Positions 44,101-53,629 of a stretch of DNA of 64,000 nt are shown piece after piece. The translations under genes and the position numbers were made by a program. The notes beneath the pieces were generated by a model. It was not told the DNA's origin. It ran no database searches and worked only from the letters and a program-made list of their open reading frames with translations. The DNA comes from Mucilaginibacter flavus (GTDB lineage: Bacteria > Bacteroidota > Bacteroidia > Sphingobacteriales > Sphingobacteriaceae). The stretch is taken from NCBI RefSeq assembly GCF_030409315.1, contig NZ_JAUFPS010000043.1, forward strand, positions 62,001-126,000. The letters are read 5' to 3'. Each line of letters opens with the position of its first letter. Positions within the stretch are counted from its first letter, which is position 1.

Positions 44101-45469
44101 ATTCAACACTGCCGAAGAAGGTAAAGTTGATGTAGTATTAGGTCGTTCTGGTGAGTTCCGTATTGTTGAGGAAGGAAGCAATAAAGTTATTGTAACCAAC
44201 AATATTCCTTACGGTTCATACTTATACATTAAAGACGGTGCTAAAATTACCAAAGGTGATCGTATCTGTTCATGGGACCCATACAATGCGGTTATCATAT
44301 CAGAGTTTGCGGGTATCGCGCAGTTTGATGCTGTATTAGAAGGTATCACTTTCCGTGAAGAATCTGACGAGCAAACAGGTCACCGTGAAAAAGTAATTAT
44401 CGATACCAGGGATAAAACTAAAAACCCTGTTATCCAGATTACCGATAACAAGGGCAACTTGGTTAAAGGATATAACATCCCGGTAGGAGCTCACATTGCT
44501 GTTGAAGAAGGTGAAAAACTACAAACCGGACAGGTTATTGCTAAAATCCCTCGTTCAACTGGTAAAACCCGCGATATCACCGGTGGTTTACCACGTGTAA
44601 CCGAACTGTTTGAAGCACGTAACCCATCAAACCCGGCTGTAGTAACTGAGATTGACGGTGTGGTAACTTTAGGTGGTATTAAACGTGGTAACCGTGAAAT
44701 GACCATCGAATCAAAAGATGGCCAGGTTAAAAAATATCTTGTTCCGTTGTCAAAACACATCCTTGTACAGGATAACGACTTTGTGAAAGCCGGTATGCCT
44801 TTATCAGATGGTTCAATCTCTCCGGCAGATATCCTTGCAATTAAAGGCCCTGCTGCAGTACAGGAATACCTGGTTAATGGTATACAAGAGGTTTACCGTT
44901 TACAAGGTGTGAAAATCAATGATAAACACTTTGAGGTTATTGTTCACCAGATGATGCAGAAAGTATCGATCGAGGATGCGGGTGATACCCGTTTCTTAGA
45001 GCGCGAAGCTGTTGATAGCTGGGATTTCATGAACGAAAACGACGAGATATTTGACAAAAAAGTTGTAGTTGAGCCAGGTGATTCAGCTACATTGAAAGCC
45101 GGTCAGATAGTATCATTGAGAAGGTTACGTGATGAGAATTCAGTTTTAAAACGTAAAGATTTAAGATTGGTTGAAGTGCGCGATGCTATCGCTGCAACAT
45201 CAAGCCCGATACTGCAAGGTATCACCAGGGCCTCATTAGGTACCAAATCGTTTATCTCTGCTGCATCGTTCCAGGAAACTACCAAAGTACTTAACGAAGC
45301 CGCGATTGCAGGTAAAAAAGACAACATGCTTGGCTTAAAAGAAAACGTTATTGTTGGTCACTTAATTCCTTCTGGTACAGGTTTACGCGAATACGAAAAT
45401 ATCCGTGTAGGCTCACAAGAAGAATTTGATCGCTTAATGGCATCAAAAGCCGAAGAAGTAGAAGCATAA
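41180..45469 (+). CDS. rpoC: RNA polymerase beta' subunit
   Basis: 1429 residues, intact. The N-terminal zinc site uses Cys66, Cys68, Cys81 and Cys84. The Mg-binding NADFDGD motif is at 472-478, and the second zinc site uses Cys821, Cys895, Cys902 and Cys905. The trigger-loop region GEPGTQLTLRTFHVGG follows. AAGGAG at 41171-41176 lies three bases before ATG, closer than ideal. A terminator follows. Confidence 0.98.
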   Translation: MSYKKDNKIKSNFTTITISLASPESILERSSGEVLKPETINYRTYKPERDGLFCERIFGPVKDYECHCGKYKRIRYKGIVCDRCGVEVTEKKVRRERMGHINLVVPVAHIWYFRSLPNKIGYLLGLPTKRLDLIIYYERYVVIQPGIKEADGINKMDFLTEEEYLDVLDTLPKENQYLDDKDPQKFVAKMGAEALEELLKRLDLDELSFSLRHQAANETSQQRKNEALKRLQVVEAFRDAKTRIENNPEWMIVKIVPVIPPELRPLVPLEGGRFATSDLNDLYRRVIIRNNRLKRLIEIKAPEVILRNEKRMLQEAVDSLFDNSRKVNAVKTEGNRALKSLSDILKGKQGRFRQNLLGKRVDYSARSVIVVGPNLKLHECGLPKDMAAELFKPFIIRKMIERGVVKTVKSAKKIVDRKDPLVWDILENVLKGHPVLLNRAPTLHRLGIQSFQPKLVEGKAIQLHPLTCTAFNADFDGDQMAVHVPLGNAAILEAQVLMLASHNILNPANGTPITVPSQDMVLGLYYITKGRKTDETRVVKGQGLTFYSAEEVIIAYNEKKLDLHAFIKVKAFVKERDGKIVSKIIDTTVGRVLFNEHVPTEVGYINELLTKKSLRDIIGEVVKITGMARAAQFLDDIKELGFKMAFQGGLSFNLKDINIPAEKVTLIDTASKQVEEVMGNYNMGFITNNERYNQIIDIWTRINNRLTANVMDILSNDNQGFNSVYMMLDSGARGSKEQIRQLAGMRGLMAKPQKSGSGGEIIENPILSNFKEGLSVLEYFISTHGARKGLADTALKTADAGYLTRRLHDVAQDMIVGTVDCGTLRGIYTTALKDNEDIVEPLYDRILGRTSLHDVHDPITNELLASAGQDITEEVAKRIENSPLEGVEIRSVLTCESKRGVCALCYGRNLASGKRVQKGEAVGVIAAQSIGEPGTQLTLRTFHVGGTASNIAAESQINAKFDGIIEFENVRTVEFNTAEEGKVDVVLGRSGEFRIVEEGSNKVIVTNNIPYGSYLYIKDGAKITKGDRICSWDPYNAVIISEFAGIAQFDAVLEGITFREESDEQTGHREKVIIDTRDKTKNPVIQITDNKGNLVKGYNIPVGAHIAVEEGEKLQTGQVIAKIPRSTGKTRDITGGLPRVTELFEARNPSNPAVVTEIDGVVTLGGIKRGNREMTIESKDGQVKKYLVPLSKHILVQDNDFVKAGMPLSDGSISPADILAIKGPAAVQEYLVNGIQEVYRLQGVKINDKHFEVIVHQMMQKVSIEDAGDTRFLEREAVDSWDFMNENDEIFDKKVVVEPGDSATLKAGQIVSLRRLRDENSVLKRKDLRLVEVRDAIAATSSPILQGITRASLGTKSFISAASFQETTKVLNEAAIAGKKDNMLGLKENVIVGHLIPSGTGLREYENIRVGSQEEFDRLMASKAEEVEA

Positions 45470-45491
45470 TTTTAAGTTTCTAATATTTGAG

Positions 45492-45522
45492 GCCTCTCGT
45501 GAAAACGGGGGGCTTTTTTTTT
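45492..45522 (+). terminator. Terminator of the rpoBC transcript
   Basis: GCCTCTCG (45492-45499) pairs with CGGGGGGC (45506-45513) using two G-T pairs, loop of six, then nine T. Confidence 0.88.
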
Positions 45523-45582
45523 GAAAATATTTCAACAAATAGTAAATATTGTAAAACAATTGCGACACGAGAGTGTTTTAGC

Positions 45583-45610
45583 TTGACTTCATTTGGATAG
45601 TCTATATTTG
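45583..45610 (+). promoter_or_regulatory. Promoter of the DUF3467 gene
   Basis: TTG at 45583-45585 and TATATTTG at 45603-45610, spacer 17. The leader of about 75 bases contains a hairpin AAAAAGAC (45647-45654) with GTCTTTTT (45669-45676) that ends in T, like an attenuator. Confidence 0.75.
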
Positions 45611-45690
45611 CCCGATCAAAAAAATGAGGTTAAAATAAGTACCCCCAAAAAGACTTTATACTAAAAGTGTCTTTTTGTTATTTTAGTACC

Positions 45691-46002
45691 ATGGAAGAAC
45701 AAAACGAAAACCAGCTCAACATTGAGCTTTCTGAAGAGATTGCAGAAGGAATTTATTCAAACCTGGCAATCATCACTCACTCCAGTTCGGAGTTTGTGCT
45801 CGACTTTATCCGCGTTATGCCGGGTGTACCTAAAGCTAAGGTGAAATCAAGGATAATTTTAACTCCGGAGCACGCTAAAAGGCTGTTGACAGCATTGGAA
45901 GATAATATTGAAAAGTTTGAAAACTTAAATGGTCGCATTAAGATTCAACAAGACCCATCTGGATTTCCTATGAATTTTGGCGGAACAATGGGACAAGCAT
46001 GA
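45691..46002 (+). CDS. DUF3467 domain-containing protein
   Basis: The start is ATG 45691 (MEEQNENQLNIELSEEIAEG), giving 103 residues; the frame extends upstream only across the leader. The family pattern AEGIYSNLAIITHSSSEFVLDFIRVMPGVPKAKVKSRIIL runs from about residue 17 to 56 in consecutive pieces, with TPEHAKRLL next. DUF3467 proteins are conserved in Bacteroidota and some other phyla; the function is unknown. It often follows rpoC in this phylum. Confidence 0.9.
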   Translation: MEEQNENQLNIELSEEIAEGIYSNLAIITHSSSEFVLDFIRVMPGVPKAKVKSRIILTPEHAKRLLTALEDNIEKFENLNGRIKIQQDPSGFPMNFGGTMGQA

Positions 46003-46163
46003 ATTTTCAATATTATATTAAAATGTGCTTTTGATTAAAAAAAAGTTACGTTAATCCCGTTTTTTTAAAAAAAATTATAATTATATACAGATAATTTAAA
46101 AAATGTCTATATATTGCAATGTTTTAAAACTTACACCTACAAAAAATATGAGAGCTTAACCCA

Positions 46164-47009
46164 ATGAGAAAGACCTACTTTTTAAATTCATATATAATAC
46201 TGTTCATTTTATTCGTTTCGATCGGATTGTTTTCTTGCTCTTCTACAAAAAAGATTAAATACTTTCAGGATATACCGGATTCAGGTGTGTTGAAAACAAT
46301 TCCTGCTGCCGAATATACAGAGCCGAAAGTACAGGTGGATGACATATTGTCAATCATAGTGCAAACGCTTGATCCAGTCGCTTCTCAAATGATTAGCGGG
46401 GGGAATATCAACACCCCGGGTTCTACAACTACGGGTGCATTGGGTGGAATAACCAATTCGAATCAAGCAATAATAGGATTAGGTCAATCTCAGCCGTTAG
46501 GAGGATATTTAGTTAACAAAGAAGGATTCATCGACGTTCCGATATTTGGAAAATTGAAGGTACTTGGCTATACTACAACAGAATTAACTTCTCTAATTAA
46601 CAATATAGCGTTAAAATACTATGTTAATCCAACAGTTACCGTGAGGTTCGCTAATTTTAAAATCAGTGTTACCGGTGAGGTTCTTAAGCCAGGCGTTTAC
46701 ATTATGCCAAATGAAAAAGTAACCGTTATGGATGCTTTAGCTATGGCTGGCGATTTGACCATATTTGGAAAAAGGGAAAATGTATTATTAATAAGGACTA
46801 ATTCAGATGGTACCAGAACTCCATATAGAATCAACCTGAAGAGTAGCGCAAGTATGTATTTGCCATGCTATTATTTGCGCCAAAATGATGTTATTTATGT
46901 TGAACCCGGTAAAGCTAAAGCTGCAGCAACAGACGCTGCGCAAGCTCGTAATTATACTATCTTGGGTTCAATATTGTCAATTATAGCAATTTATCTTACT
47001 CGAAAATAA
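46164..47009 (+). CDS. Polysaccharide export outer-membrane lipoprotein (Wza/OPX family)
   Basis: 281 residues with lipobox LFSC and Cys25. A poly_export domain follows (VQVDDILSIIVQTLDP, about 56-71), then a SLBB-type domain (FKISVTGEVLKPGVYIMPNE). The C-terminus ends in a hydrophobic stretch (TILGSILSIIAIYL), which may span the outer membrane. It should form the exit channel for the polymer and work with the autokinase that starts seven bases later. Confidence 0.92.
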   Translation: MRKTYFLNSYIILFILFVSIGLFSCSSTKKIKYFQDIPDSGVLKTIPAAEYTEPKVQVDDILSIIVQTLDPVASQMISGGNINTPGSTTTGALGGITNSNQAIIGLGQSQPLGGYLVNKEGFIDVPIFGKLKVLGYTTTELTSLINNIALKYYVNPTVTVRFANFKISVTGEVLKPGVYIMPNEKVTVMDALAMAGDLTIFGKRENVLLIRTNSDGTRTPYRINLKSSASMYLPCYYLRQNDVIYVEPGKAKAAATDAAQARNYTILGSILSIIAIYLTRK

Positions 47010-47016
47010 AATAAAT

Positions 47017-49422
47017 ATGGAATTTCAAGATCAGCATGCTGATAAAATTACTCCTGTAGAAGAAAGTTTTAACATAAAAAAGATTATCGGTATTGTGATT
47101 CAATACTGGTATTTTTTTATAGTTAGCATTCTGGTTTGCTTTGTTGTAGCGTTTGCATTTGCAAGGTATGGAACACCATCATATAAAATTACCAGTAAGA
47201 TAACAATACAGGATGATGCAGCAGGAGGGTTGTTAGGAGGTAAATCTGGCGGTAGTTCAATGATGAACTTTTCAGATCTTTTGGATATTTCAAGTAACGT
47301 TTATAATGAAATAGACATTTTAAAGTCCAAGCTTTTAATGGCCGATGTGGTAAAGAAATTGCATCTTGATGTAGTTATTTACAGGAAAGGACGTTTAAAT
47401 AATGTGGAATTATTTGATGAATCGCCGTTTAGTGTGCAAGTTGTATCTAAAGTTGATTCGATTAAAGCCAGGGTTTATGATATTAAAATAGTAAACAACA
47501 TTGTGCATGTGTTTAACAGCAAGGATAATATTGATACCGCTGTGAAATATGGACAAACAATCAATTTGCCGCAGTTTAATCTTACTTTTCAACCTATTAA
47601 GGGAAAGAAGACAGATGACAATGGCTACAAAGTAGTTGTTCATTCTATCGACGACCAGGTAGATTATTTTAATAAAAATCTTGATGTTGATTTAACGGAC
47701 AAAAAAAGTACTACGTTAGAAATAAACTTGGAATATTCAAATTCTAAAAAGGGTGAAGCAATACTTCAGGAGCTGATGACTTTATATTTAGATAAAAATC
47801 GGCAAAGTAAAATTGAGGTTGCCGATAGCACCCTTAATTTTATTGAAGGCAGGATAAATATTGTAAGTAAAGAACTGTCAGGTGTTGAAAACAAATTTGA
47901 AAAATTTAAGCAGGAAAACGGAATTGCGAATGTAGAAGCTCAAAGCCAAGCATTAGCTACAAACGTTTCTGATTATTACGTTAAGCTATCTGAAAAAGAA
48001 ACGCAACTATCAGTTGTTAATGACGTGGAACAGTATATTACTAATCCCACTACTAAACGAATAATCCCAAATACCTTCTCTGTTCAGGATCCTGTGTTTT
48101 CTGAGGCTATCGGAAAATATAATGAGCTGTTGATAAATAGAGATAATTTATCTTTATCTTACAAAGCTGACAACCCAATAGTACAAAATATTGATCAGCA
48201 GCTTAATAATGTTAGACTTAGTTTAATAAAAAGTTTCGAAACTTATAAAAAAAGTTTAATAGTCGTTATTAAGGATCTCAAATCTCAGAATCGATCTTTA
48301 ACCTCACAAGTACAAAGTGTTCCGAAAAAGGAAAGGATATATTTAGATTATGCTCGTCAGCAGGATTTGAAACAGCAGTTATATCTATATCTTTTGCAAA
48401 AAAAGGAAGAGACAGCTATTGCAAGGACCTCTACCTTATCAACCGCCAAAATTATTGACCCGGCAAAAAGCGACTATTTGCCATTTAAGCCGAATAAGTC
48501 ATTAGTTTATATTATAGGCTTATTTGTCGGGACGTTGCTGCCATTTTCTTTCATTTACATCAAGGACGCACTAAATTTCAGAATTTTAAATAGGAACGAT
48601 ATTGAATCAAACACTCATGTTACTGTTTTAGGAGAAGTTGGCAACAATAGTGACAATAAATCTTTGGTTGTAGGAAAAAATTCGCGAACAATTTTATCAG
48701 AACAATTTAGAGCTCTGCGAACAAATCTTCAGTTTGTAATCAATGCCTCTAAATCCAATGTGATTATGATTACTTCCAGTATGAGTGGCGAGGGTAAATC
48801 TTTCATCTCTATGAATTTAGGTAGTGTGCTTGAATTAAGCGGAAAAAAGGTACTGTTGTTAGAATTAGATTTAAGGAAGCCTAAATTATCTTTTAACATG
48901 GGTATGGAAAGCGATAATGGATTTACTAACTATATAGTTTCACAGAATATGGATTTGGACTCAATTATTAAACCAACATTCTTTTCGGAAAATTGCTTTC
49001 TCATTTCAGCTGGGCCTATCCCACCAAATCCATCAGAAATTTTATTGAACGAGAAGGTTGAAGGAATGATTAACGAATTAAAGAAGAGATTTGATTTTAT
49101 AATAATAGATAGTGCTCCTGTAGGATTGGTGTCTGATGCTCAGTTACTTGAAAAATTTGTTGATATTAATCTATATATCGTTCGACAGCAATACACTTTT
49201 AAAAATCAACTACAAATTATAACGGATTTAGTTAAGACAGGCAAATTTAAACGTTCATATATTGTTGTAAATGACGTAAAAAAACAAAAGACGGGCTATG
49301 GCTATGGTTACGGTTATGGCTATGGTTATGGATACGGCTATGGTTCTTATAACGGATATGTAGAGGAAGCATCAACCCCAAGTTGGTGGAAGAAAACCTT
49401 TACTAAAGGCAAAAGTAAGTAG
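47017..49422 (+). CDS. Polysaccharide chain-length regulator and tyrosine autokinase (Wzc type)
   Basis: 801 residues: Wzz domain with two membrane helices (about 31-50 and 500-520) flanking a periplasmic coiled coil, then a cytoplasmic BY-kinase with Walker A SSMSGEGKS (587-595), Walker A' around Asp618 (LLLELDLRKPK) and Walker B FIIIDSAPVG. The tail is striking: eight GY dipeptides in a row (760-775) followed by SYNGY, ten tyrosines in all, which should be the autophosphorylation cluster. It controls polymer length and export. Confidence 0.94.
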   Translation: MEFQDQHADKITPVEESFNIKKIIGIVIQYWYFFIVSILVCFVVAFAFARYGTPSYKITSKITIQDDAAGGLLGGKSGGSSMMNFSDLLDISSNVYNEIDILKSKLLMADVVKKLHLDVVIYRKGRLNNVELFDESPFSVQVVSKVDSIKARVYDIKIVNNIVHVFNSKDNIDTAVKYGQTINLPQFNLTFQPIKGKKTDDNGYKVVVHSIDDQVDYFNKNLDVDLTDKKSTTLEINLEYSNSKKGEAILQELMTLYLDKNRQSKIEVADSTLNFIEGRINIVSKELSGVENKFEKFKQENGIANVEAQSQALATNVSDYYVKLSEKETQLSVVNDVEQYITNPTTKRIIPNTFSVQDPVFSEAIGKYNELLINRDNLSLSYKADNPIVQNIDQQLNNVRLSLIKSFETYKKSLIVVIKDLKSQNRSLTSQVQSVPKKERIYLDYARQQDLKQQLYLYLLQKKEETAIARTSTLSTAKIIDPAKSDYLPFKPNKSLVYIIGLFVGTLLPFSFIYIKDALNFRILNRNDIESNTHVTVLGEVGNNSDNKSLVVGKNSRTILSEQFRALRTNLQFVINASKSNVIMITSSMSGEGKSFISMNLGSVLELSGKKVLLLELDLRKPKLSFNMGMESDNGFTNYIVSQNMDLDSIIKPTFFSENCFLISAGPIPPNPSEILLNEKVEGMINELKKRFDFIIIDSAPVGLVSDAQLLEKFVDINLYIVRQQYTFKNQLQIITDLVKTGKFKRSYIVVNDVKKQKTGYGYGYGYGYGYGYGYGSYNGYVEEASTPSWWKKTFTKGKSK

Positions 49423-49434
49423 TTTACAGATTTT

Positions 49435-50712
49435 ATGAGCCAGGATAATTTTGGTAAATATTTATTATTAAAAGATCAATATGGTTTTGTTTATAAAGGC
49501 GTTGATTTCAGCAAAATATTATGTTCGGAGTTTTTATTAATTACCTTCCGAAATGCAGATTTCAAGAAAATAAAATTATATAAGCTAATCGTCCGTTTAT
49601 TTAAAACTCGGCGTTACGAAGAACTCTATAGAATTGCAGTTGATAACAACGTAATAATGACAAGTTGTTATAACAGGCCAGATTATAATGAACTCATTAA
49701 GGCTTGTTTAAACGGTGTGAAAAATTCAAAGCATGTTTTGGTGGGGCAGGTGCCGGATGAGTATTGCCTGCCAAGTATAAAAGCTATTTACCAAGCCTTT
49801 TTCTATGTTTTTATAAAAAATCATCGGCTCAAAACTTCTTTTAAAGAAAGAACGTGCATTTTTTGCTACATTATTTTCTATACCAATGTCTTCAAAACAT
49901 TGGAGTTGTTATTTAAAAACGTCGATCTTTCAAAAAAAAAATATATTGCGTTTAATAGTTCTTACGATATCGAATCATTGCTGACGATTTTTTTTAAAAA
50001 CAAAGGAATGATAACTTATCATCTTTCACATGGAGTGAGTTATATTAACTATATGATTAGTAGGCCGTTGGATAACGTAAACGGCACTAATATAAATGCT
50101 GATTACGTATTAGTTTGGGGACAATCCAGCAAAGATGATTTAATTAATAATCATAATTTAAACGAAAATAGAATTTTGGTAGCGGGGAATCCTAAGTATC
50201 CCGCCAAAAGCATCTCTGTAAAAAATACCTTTAAGAAAGGCGTTGTCTTTTTAGGAAGAGATATTTACGATACTCAAAATATAGAGATCCTAAATATTTT
50301 AGGCCGGGTGTCTCCTGTTTTGGATATAAATTTTGAAGTAAAACCCCATCCGCGTTCGGATTTAAATCGCCTTAGGGAAGTTGCAGATAAATATAGCATC
50401 AAAATGTTAGATACCAAATTGACGATGAATGAGCTTTTTAAATCAGAAAATTTTGATTTTTCCATATGCTATAACACTACTGCATATTATGAAGCCATGT
50501 ATTACAATCTTATTTGTTTTAGGTATGGTAAGGGCGAAAATGAAAATTATATGGGATTAGACGATAAGTTTTATGATGAGTCATCTTTTTCAGATCTTTT
50601 AAAAAGATATCAGCAAAGTGATACGGATGAGTTAAACACATCAATTAGGAATTTGTTGACAGATGTTTTGGGAATGGGTATCAATCGATATGAGCAAATT
50701 TTGCAAAAATGA
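49435..50712 (+). CDS. Putative GT-B-like glycosyltransferase of the exopolysaccharide locus
   Basis: A 425-residue soluble protein I cannot assign to a named family. Features of a GT-B fold of the capsule or CDP-glycerol/sialyltransferase-like kind are visible: YHLSHGVSYINY near 200, ADYVLVWGQSSKDDLI (about 222-237), RILVAGNPKYP (about 242-252) and FEVKPHPRSDLNRL (about 301-314). The N-terminal 150 residues are basic and without recognisable motifs. The next gene overlaps its end by four bases, so it belongs to the operon. Confidence 0.6.
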   Translation: MSQDNFGKYLLLKDQYGFVYKGVDFSKILCSEFLLITFRNADFKKIKLYKLIVRLFKTRRYEELYRIAVDNNVIMTSCYNRPDYNELIKACLNGVKNSKHVLVGQVPDEYCLPSIKAIYQAFFYVFIKNHRLKTSFKERTCIFCYIIFYTNVFKTLELLFKNVDLSKKKYIAFNSSYDIESLLTIFFKNKGMITYHLSHGVSYINYMISRPLDNVNGTNINADYVLVWGQSSKDDLINNHNLNENRILVAGNPKYPAKSISVKNTFKKGVVFLGRDIYDTQNIEILNILGRVSPVLDINFEVKPHPRSDLNRLREVADKYSIKMLDTKLTMNELFKSENFDFSICYNTTAYYEAMYYNLICFRYGKGENENYMGLDDKFYDESSFSDLLKRYQQSDTDELNTSIRNLLTDVLGMGINRYEQILQK

Positions 50713-52238
50713 GTAGTTCAAAAAAAATATTTTCGGGTATAGTTTGGAGTTCTTTAGGGAATATTATAAGCGCTTTATATGGTTTTTTTTCGGTGCCAAT
50801 TCTCTTGTTTCATTTTGGCAAGCAGCAATATGGCTTAATCGGATTAGCCTTATCCGTTAATGTCTACCTCAAATTAATGGATATGGGTTTTTCCTCTGGC
50901 AATGTTAAGTTTTTTTCACAATTTCTTGTAAAAAACGATTTTGTGAAACTAAATAAATTATTTCAATCGAGCTTAGTATTCTATGGTGTCGTAGGTATCA
51001 TTAATGGTATCATATTGGCCATTATCTCCTATTTTGCTAAGTCGATATTTTCTTTATCAGATGCTGACGCCAATATTTTACAACATATGTTTTATGTATT
51101 GATAATAAGTGCGTTTTTTGGATGGATATCATCTCTATTAGATCAGTTTTTGAGAGCAAATGAAATTATTGGGTGGGAGCAACGTTTGATGATTTTTTCC
51201 AGGCTGCTTCAGGTTTTGATTTTATTTCTTACTATCAAATACAATTTTAACGTGAAGCTTTTTTTTATGTTAACTACATTTTCGTCATTAATAATTATCC
51301 CCTTTAGTGTTTTGAAAATAAATAGCTTAGGCTATAAAATATCATATTTGCCGCGATATTATAACGATGTTTTCAAGCAGATTTTACCTTACTGTTTAAG
51401 TATATTCTCGTTTGGGATTTTTCAGTTTTCGGCCGTCTATTTGAGACCTATTATATTGAGTTTAAGAGCAGGTGTAGCGTTTGTTGCAGATTATCGGATT
51501 TTGGAAGGCTTTGCAAGTGTAATTTTACTTTTGGGTTCCAGTTTTACTGCGGTTATACTACCATCAGCATCTAAAGCTAAGGCTTTAGGAGATACAGACA
51601 AAATAAATAAAATAGCCTATGATGGAACTAAGTATATAACAATCTTTTTATCTTTTTTTGTTTTCGGCTTTATATTGATATCTTCTGATTTACTCACTTT
51701 ATACGTTGGAAAGGGGTATAGTTATTTATTGATATGGTTAGTTATATGGATTTTAACATTGCTTGCTGCACATACTTCTGCGCTATCAAGTTTGGTTCTT
51801 TCTGAAGCCAAGCTCAGACCAATTGTTATAATGTCGGCCTTTTCTTCTATTCTTTCATTAGGAATAGCTTGGTTTTTAACTCCAATTTATAAGGTAGGCG
51901 GGGTAGTTTTTGGGTACCTTTTTTACAACATATTTCAGATGCTTTTTTACTACACCTATTATTATTCGAAGGTTATGAAGTTGAATTCCAGTAGAATTTT
52001 TCTAAAATCCTTTTTATTTCCCAGTTCATTTATTGCCGCGGTAACAGTTTTGTTATTTTACACTCTTCCCATGCTAAATCACGTCTCTAAAGCTTATTTA
52101 AGGATTGGGATATCATGTTTGGTTTATGGAGTTGTTTTAATTCCATCTGTCATTTTTCTTCTTTTAAATAAAAACGACAGGGATTTTGTAATAGGCGTCT
52201 TAAAATTTAAAAAACGGAACTCAATTAATAGTTTATAA
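50709..52238 (+). CDS. Polysaccharide flippase (Wzx, MOP superfamily)
   Basis: 509 residues with about 12-14 membrane helices. The start KKIFSGIVWSSLGNIISALYGFFSVPILL is typical for Wzx/RfbX. It moves undecaprenyl-linked repeat units across the inner membrane. The ATG overlaps the upstream stop by four bases. Base composition is very AT-rich. Confidence 0.88.
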   Translation: MSSSKKIFSGIVWSSLGNIISALYGFFSVPILLFHFGKQQYGLIGLALSVNVYLKLMDMGFSSGNVKFFSQFLVKNDFVKLNKLFQSSLVFYGVVGIINGIILAIISYFAKSIFSLSDADANILQHMFYVLIISAFFGWISSLLDQFLRANEIIGWEQRLMIFSRLLQVLILFLTIKYNFNVKLFFMLTTFSSLIIIPFSVLKINSLGYKISYLPRYYNDVFKQILPYCLSIFSFGIFQFSAVYLRPIILSLRAGVAFVADYRILEGFASVILLLGSSFTAVILPSASKAKALGDTDKINKIAYDGTKYITIFLSFFVFGFILISSDLLTLYVGKGYSYLLIWLVIWILTLLAAHTSALSSLVLSEAKLRPIVIMSAFSSILSLGIAWFLTPIYKVGGVVFGYLFYNIFQMLFYYTYYYSKVMKLNSSRIFLKSFLFPSSFIAAVTVLLFYTLPMLNHVSKAYLRIGISCLVYGVVLIPSVIFLLLNKNDRDFVIGVLKFKKRNSINSL

Positions 52239-52251
52239 TTATATTATAAAA

Positions 52252-53607
52252 ATGGTTGGTATTTTAGTTTCCTTAATTTGCTTCGGTTTATTCTACAAAA
52301 TAGTGACTGATTCAGGAATCAACCAGGTTTTTTGGTTTCTTATTTTTGTACTATTTGTTCCGGCCGGAATTACCATTTTTTTTGTTATACCGTATAATCA
52401 ATTTATATTGTTAACGCTATGTATAGCAATTTATAAAAATAAATCTTGGCTTAGCATTCTCAAAACTTTTCCGCTAAAATACATATTTGTATTATTTTCG
52501 ATTTTAATCTTAACAATAGGTCTATTTGACCATCGAGCAACTGTTAATTTTTATCACAAATTAGCTAAGCCTATTTCATTTTTAACCATAAATATCCTGT
52601 GTTGCCTATTTGTTTACGTTGCATTATACAATGTTTACAACTACTCAAAGTTATTTCGAAAGCTTCTTTTTGTTTTTTTAATTTTTGCGCTTTACGGAAT
52701 TGTGTGTTTTATTATAAAAGCAAATCCATATAACTCAATTATAGCTGAAGCATTTAAAACACAGGACTATATGAAGAGTTATTTACTTACTGGCGATGGT
52801 CGGTTAAGAGTAAATTCGTTTAGTTTTCACCCATATCTGTATGGGTTTCTGCTAAATACTATTGCACTTATTTCCATTTTTTTTTACCAAAATATAAAAC
52901 AAATCAAAGTTTCCAAAAGGTATATTTTAACTTTAATAGCTCTTTTTATTATTAATTTATACTTTTCGAATTCAAGAATCATCTTGCTGATATTTATTGG
53001 TAGCTACGGAATTTATGCACTATTTTCAATAACTGCAGAACGCTTTTTTCAGTACATATTAATTTTGCCCCTACTGATTATAGTATTATTTCAGATTCCC
53101 AAAGTAAGTAAAACTATGGATCAATTGGCTGATGTTGTTTTAACCGGCGGTAGTTCAACAGAAGGTAGCAGTGTTGACATGCGGCAAACCCAATTATTGC
53201 TTTCTTTTAAGTATTTTAATGATAGCCCTATTTTTGGTAATGGATTTGATTACATAATTGAAAATCTGGGTTTTAGTTCGGATAATTCAAAAAGATCCAG
53301 TGATGCAGAAGCATTCGGATTTGAAAGCTATTTTTTTGTTTTATTGATTGAACAAGGGTTAATTGGAATAATAGCTAATTTGATATTGTTTGTGTCGTTG
53401 TTAGTGTATTATATTCGAAATTTTTTAAAGACAGAAAGGGAGTATCGTAGGTTTGTACTGATTTGCCTATTAATACTCATCGGTTACCTTACGTTTATTT
53501 TAACAACTGGTGTGTTAAGTTCAATGCCATTTTTCTTTACGTTAACCGGATTATTTATAAGTATTCAGGTTAAAATGCTTTCGCGTGCAAAAAATATACG
53601 GTCTTAA
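52252..53607 (+). CDS. O-antigen polymerase/ligase-like protein (Wzy candidate)
   Basis: 451 residues with about 11 membrane helices and one larger loop (about 295-345, including SVDMRQTQLLLSFKYFNDSPIFGNGF). That loop resembles the Wzy_C/O-antigen ligase domain, with the SFxxFxxsPixGnGf motif. It should join repeat units. Polymerase versus ligase cannot be told apart by sequence, but its place beside the flippase supports Wzy. Confidence 0.83.
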   Translation: MVGILVSLICFGLFYKIVTDSGINQVFWFLIFVLFVPAGITIFFVIPYNQFILLTLCIAIYKNKSWLSILKTFPLKYIFVLFSILILTIGLFDHRATVNFYHKLAKPISFLTINILCCLFVYVALYNVYNYSKLFRKLLFVFLIFALYGIVCFIIKANPYNSIIAEAFKTQDYMKSYLLTGDGRLRVNSFSFHPYLYGFLLNTIALISIFFYQNIKQIKVSKRYILTLIALFIINLYFSNSRIILLIFIGSYGIYALFSITAERFFQYILILPLLIIVLFQIPKVSKTMDQLADVVLTGGSSTEGSSVDMRQTQLLLSFKYFNDSPIFGNGFDYIIENLGFSSDNSKRSSDAEAFGFESYFFVLLIEQGLIGIIANLILFVSLLVYYIRNFLKTEREYRRFVLICLLILIGYLTFILTTGVLSSMPFFFTLTGLFISIQVKMLSRAKNIRS

Positions 53608-53629
53608 TTAAGTACATTTTAAGTTAAAT

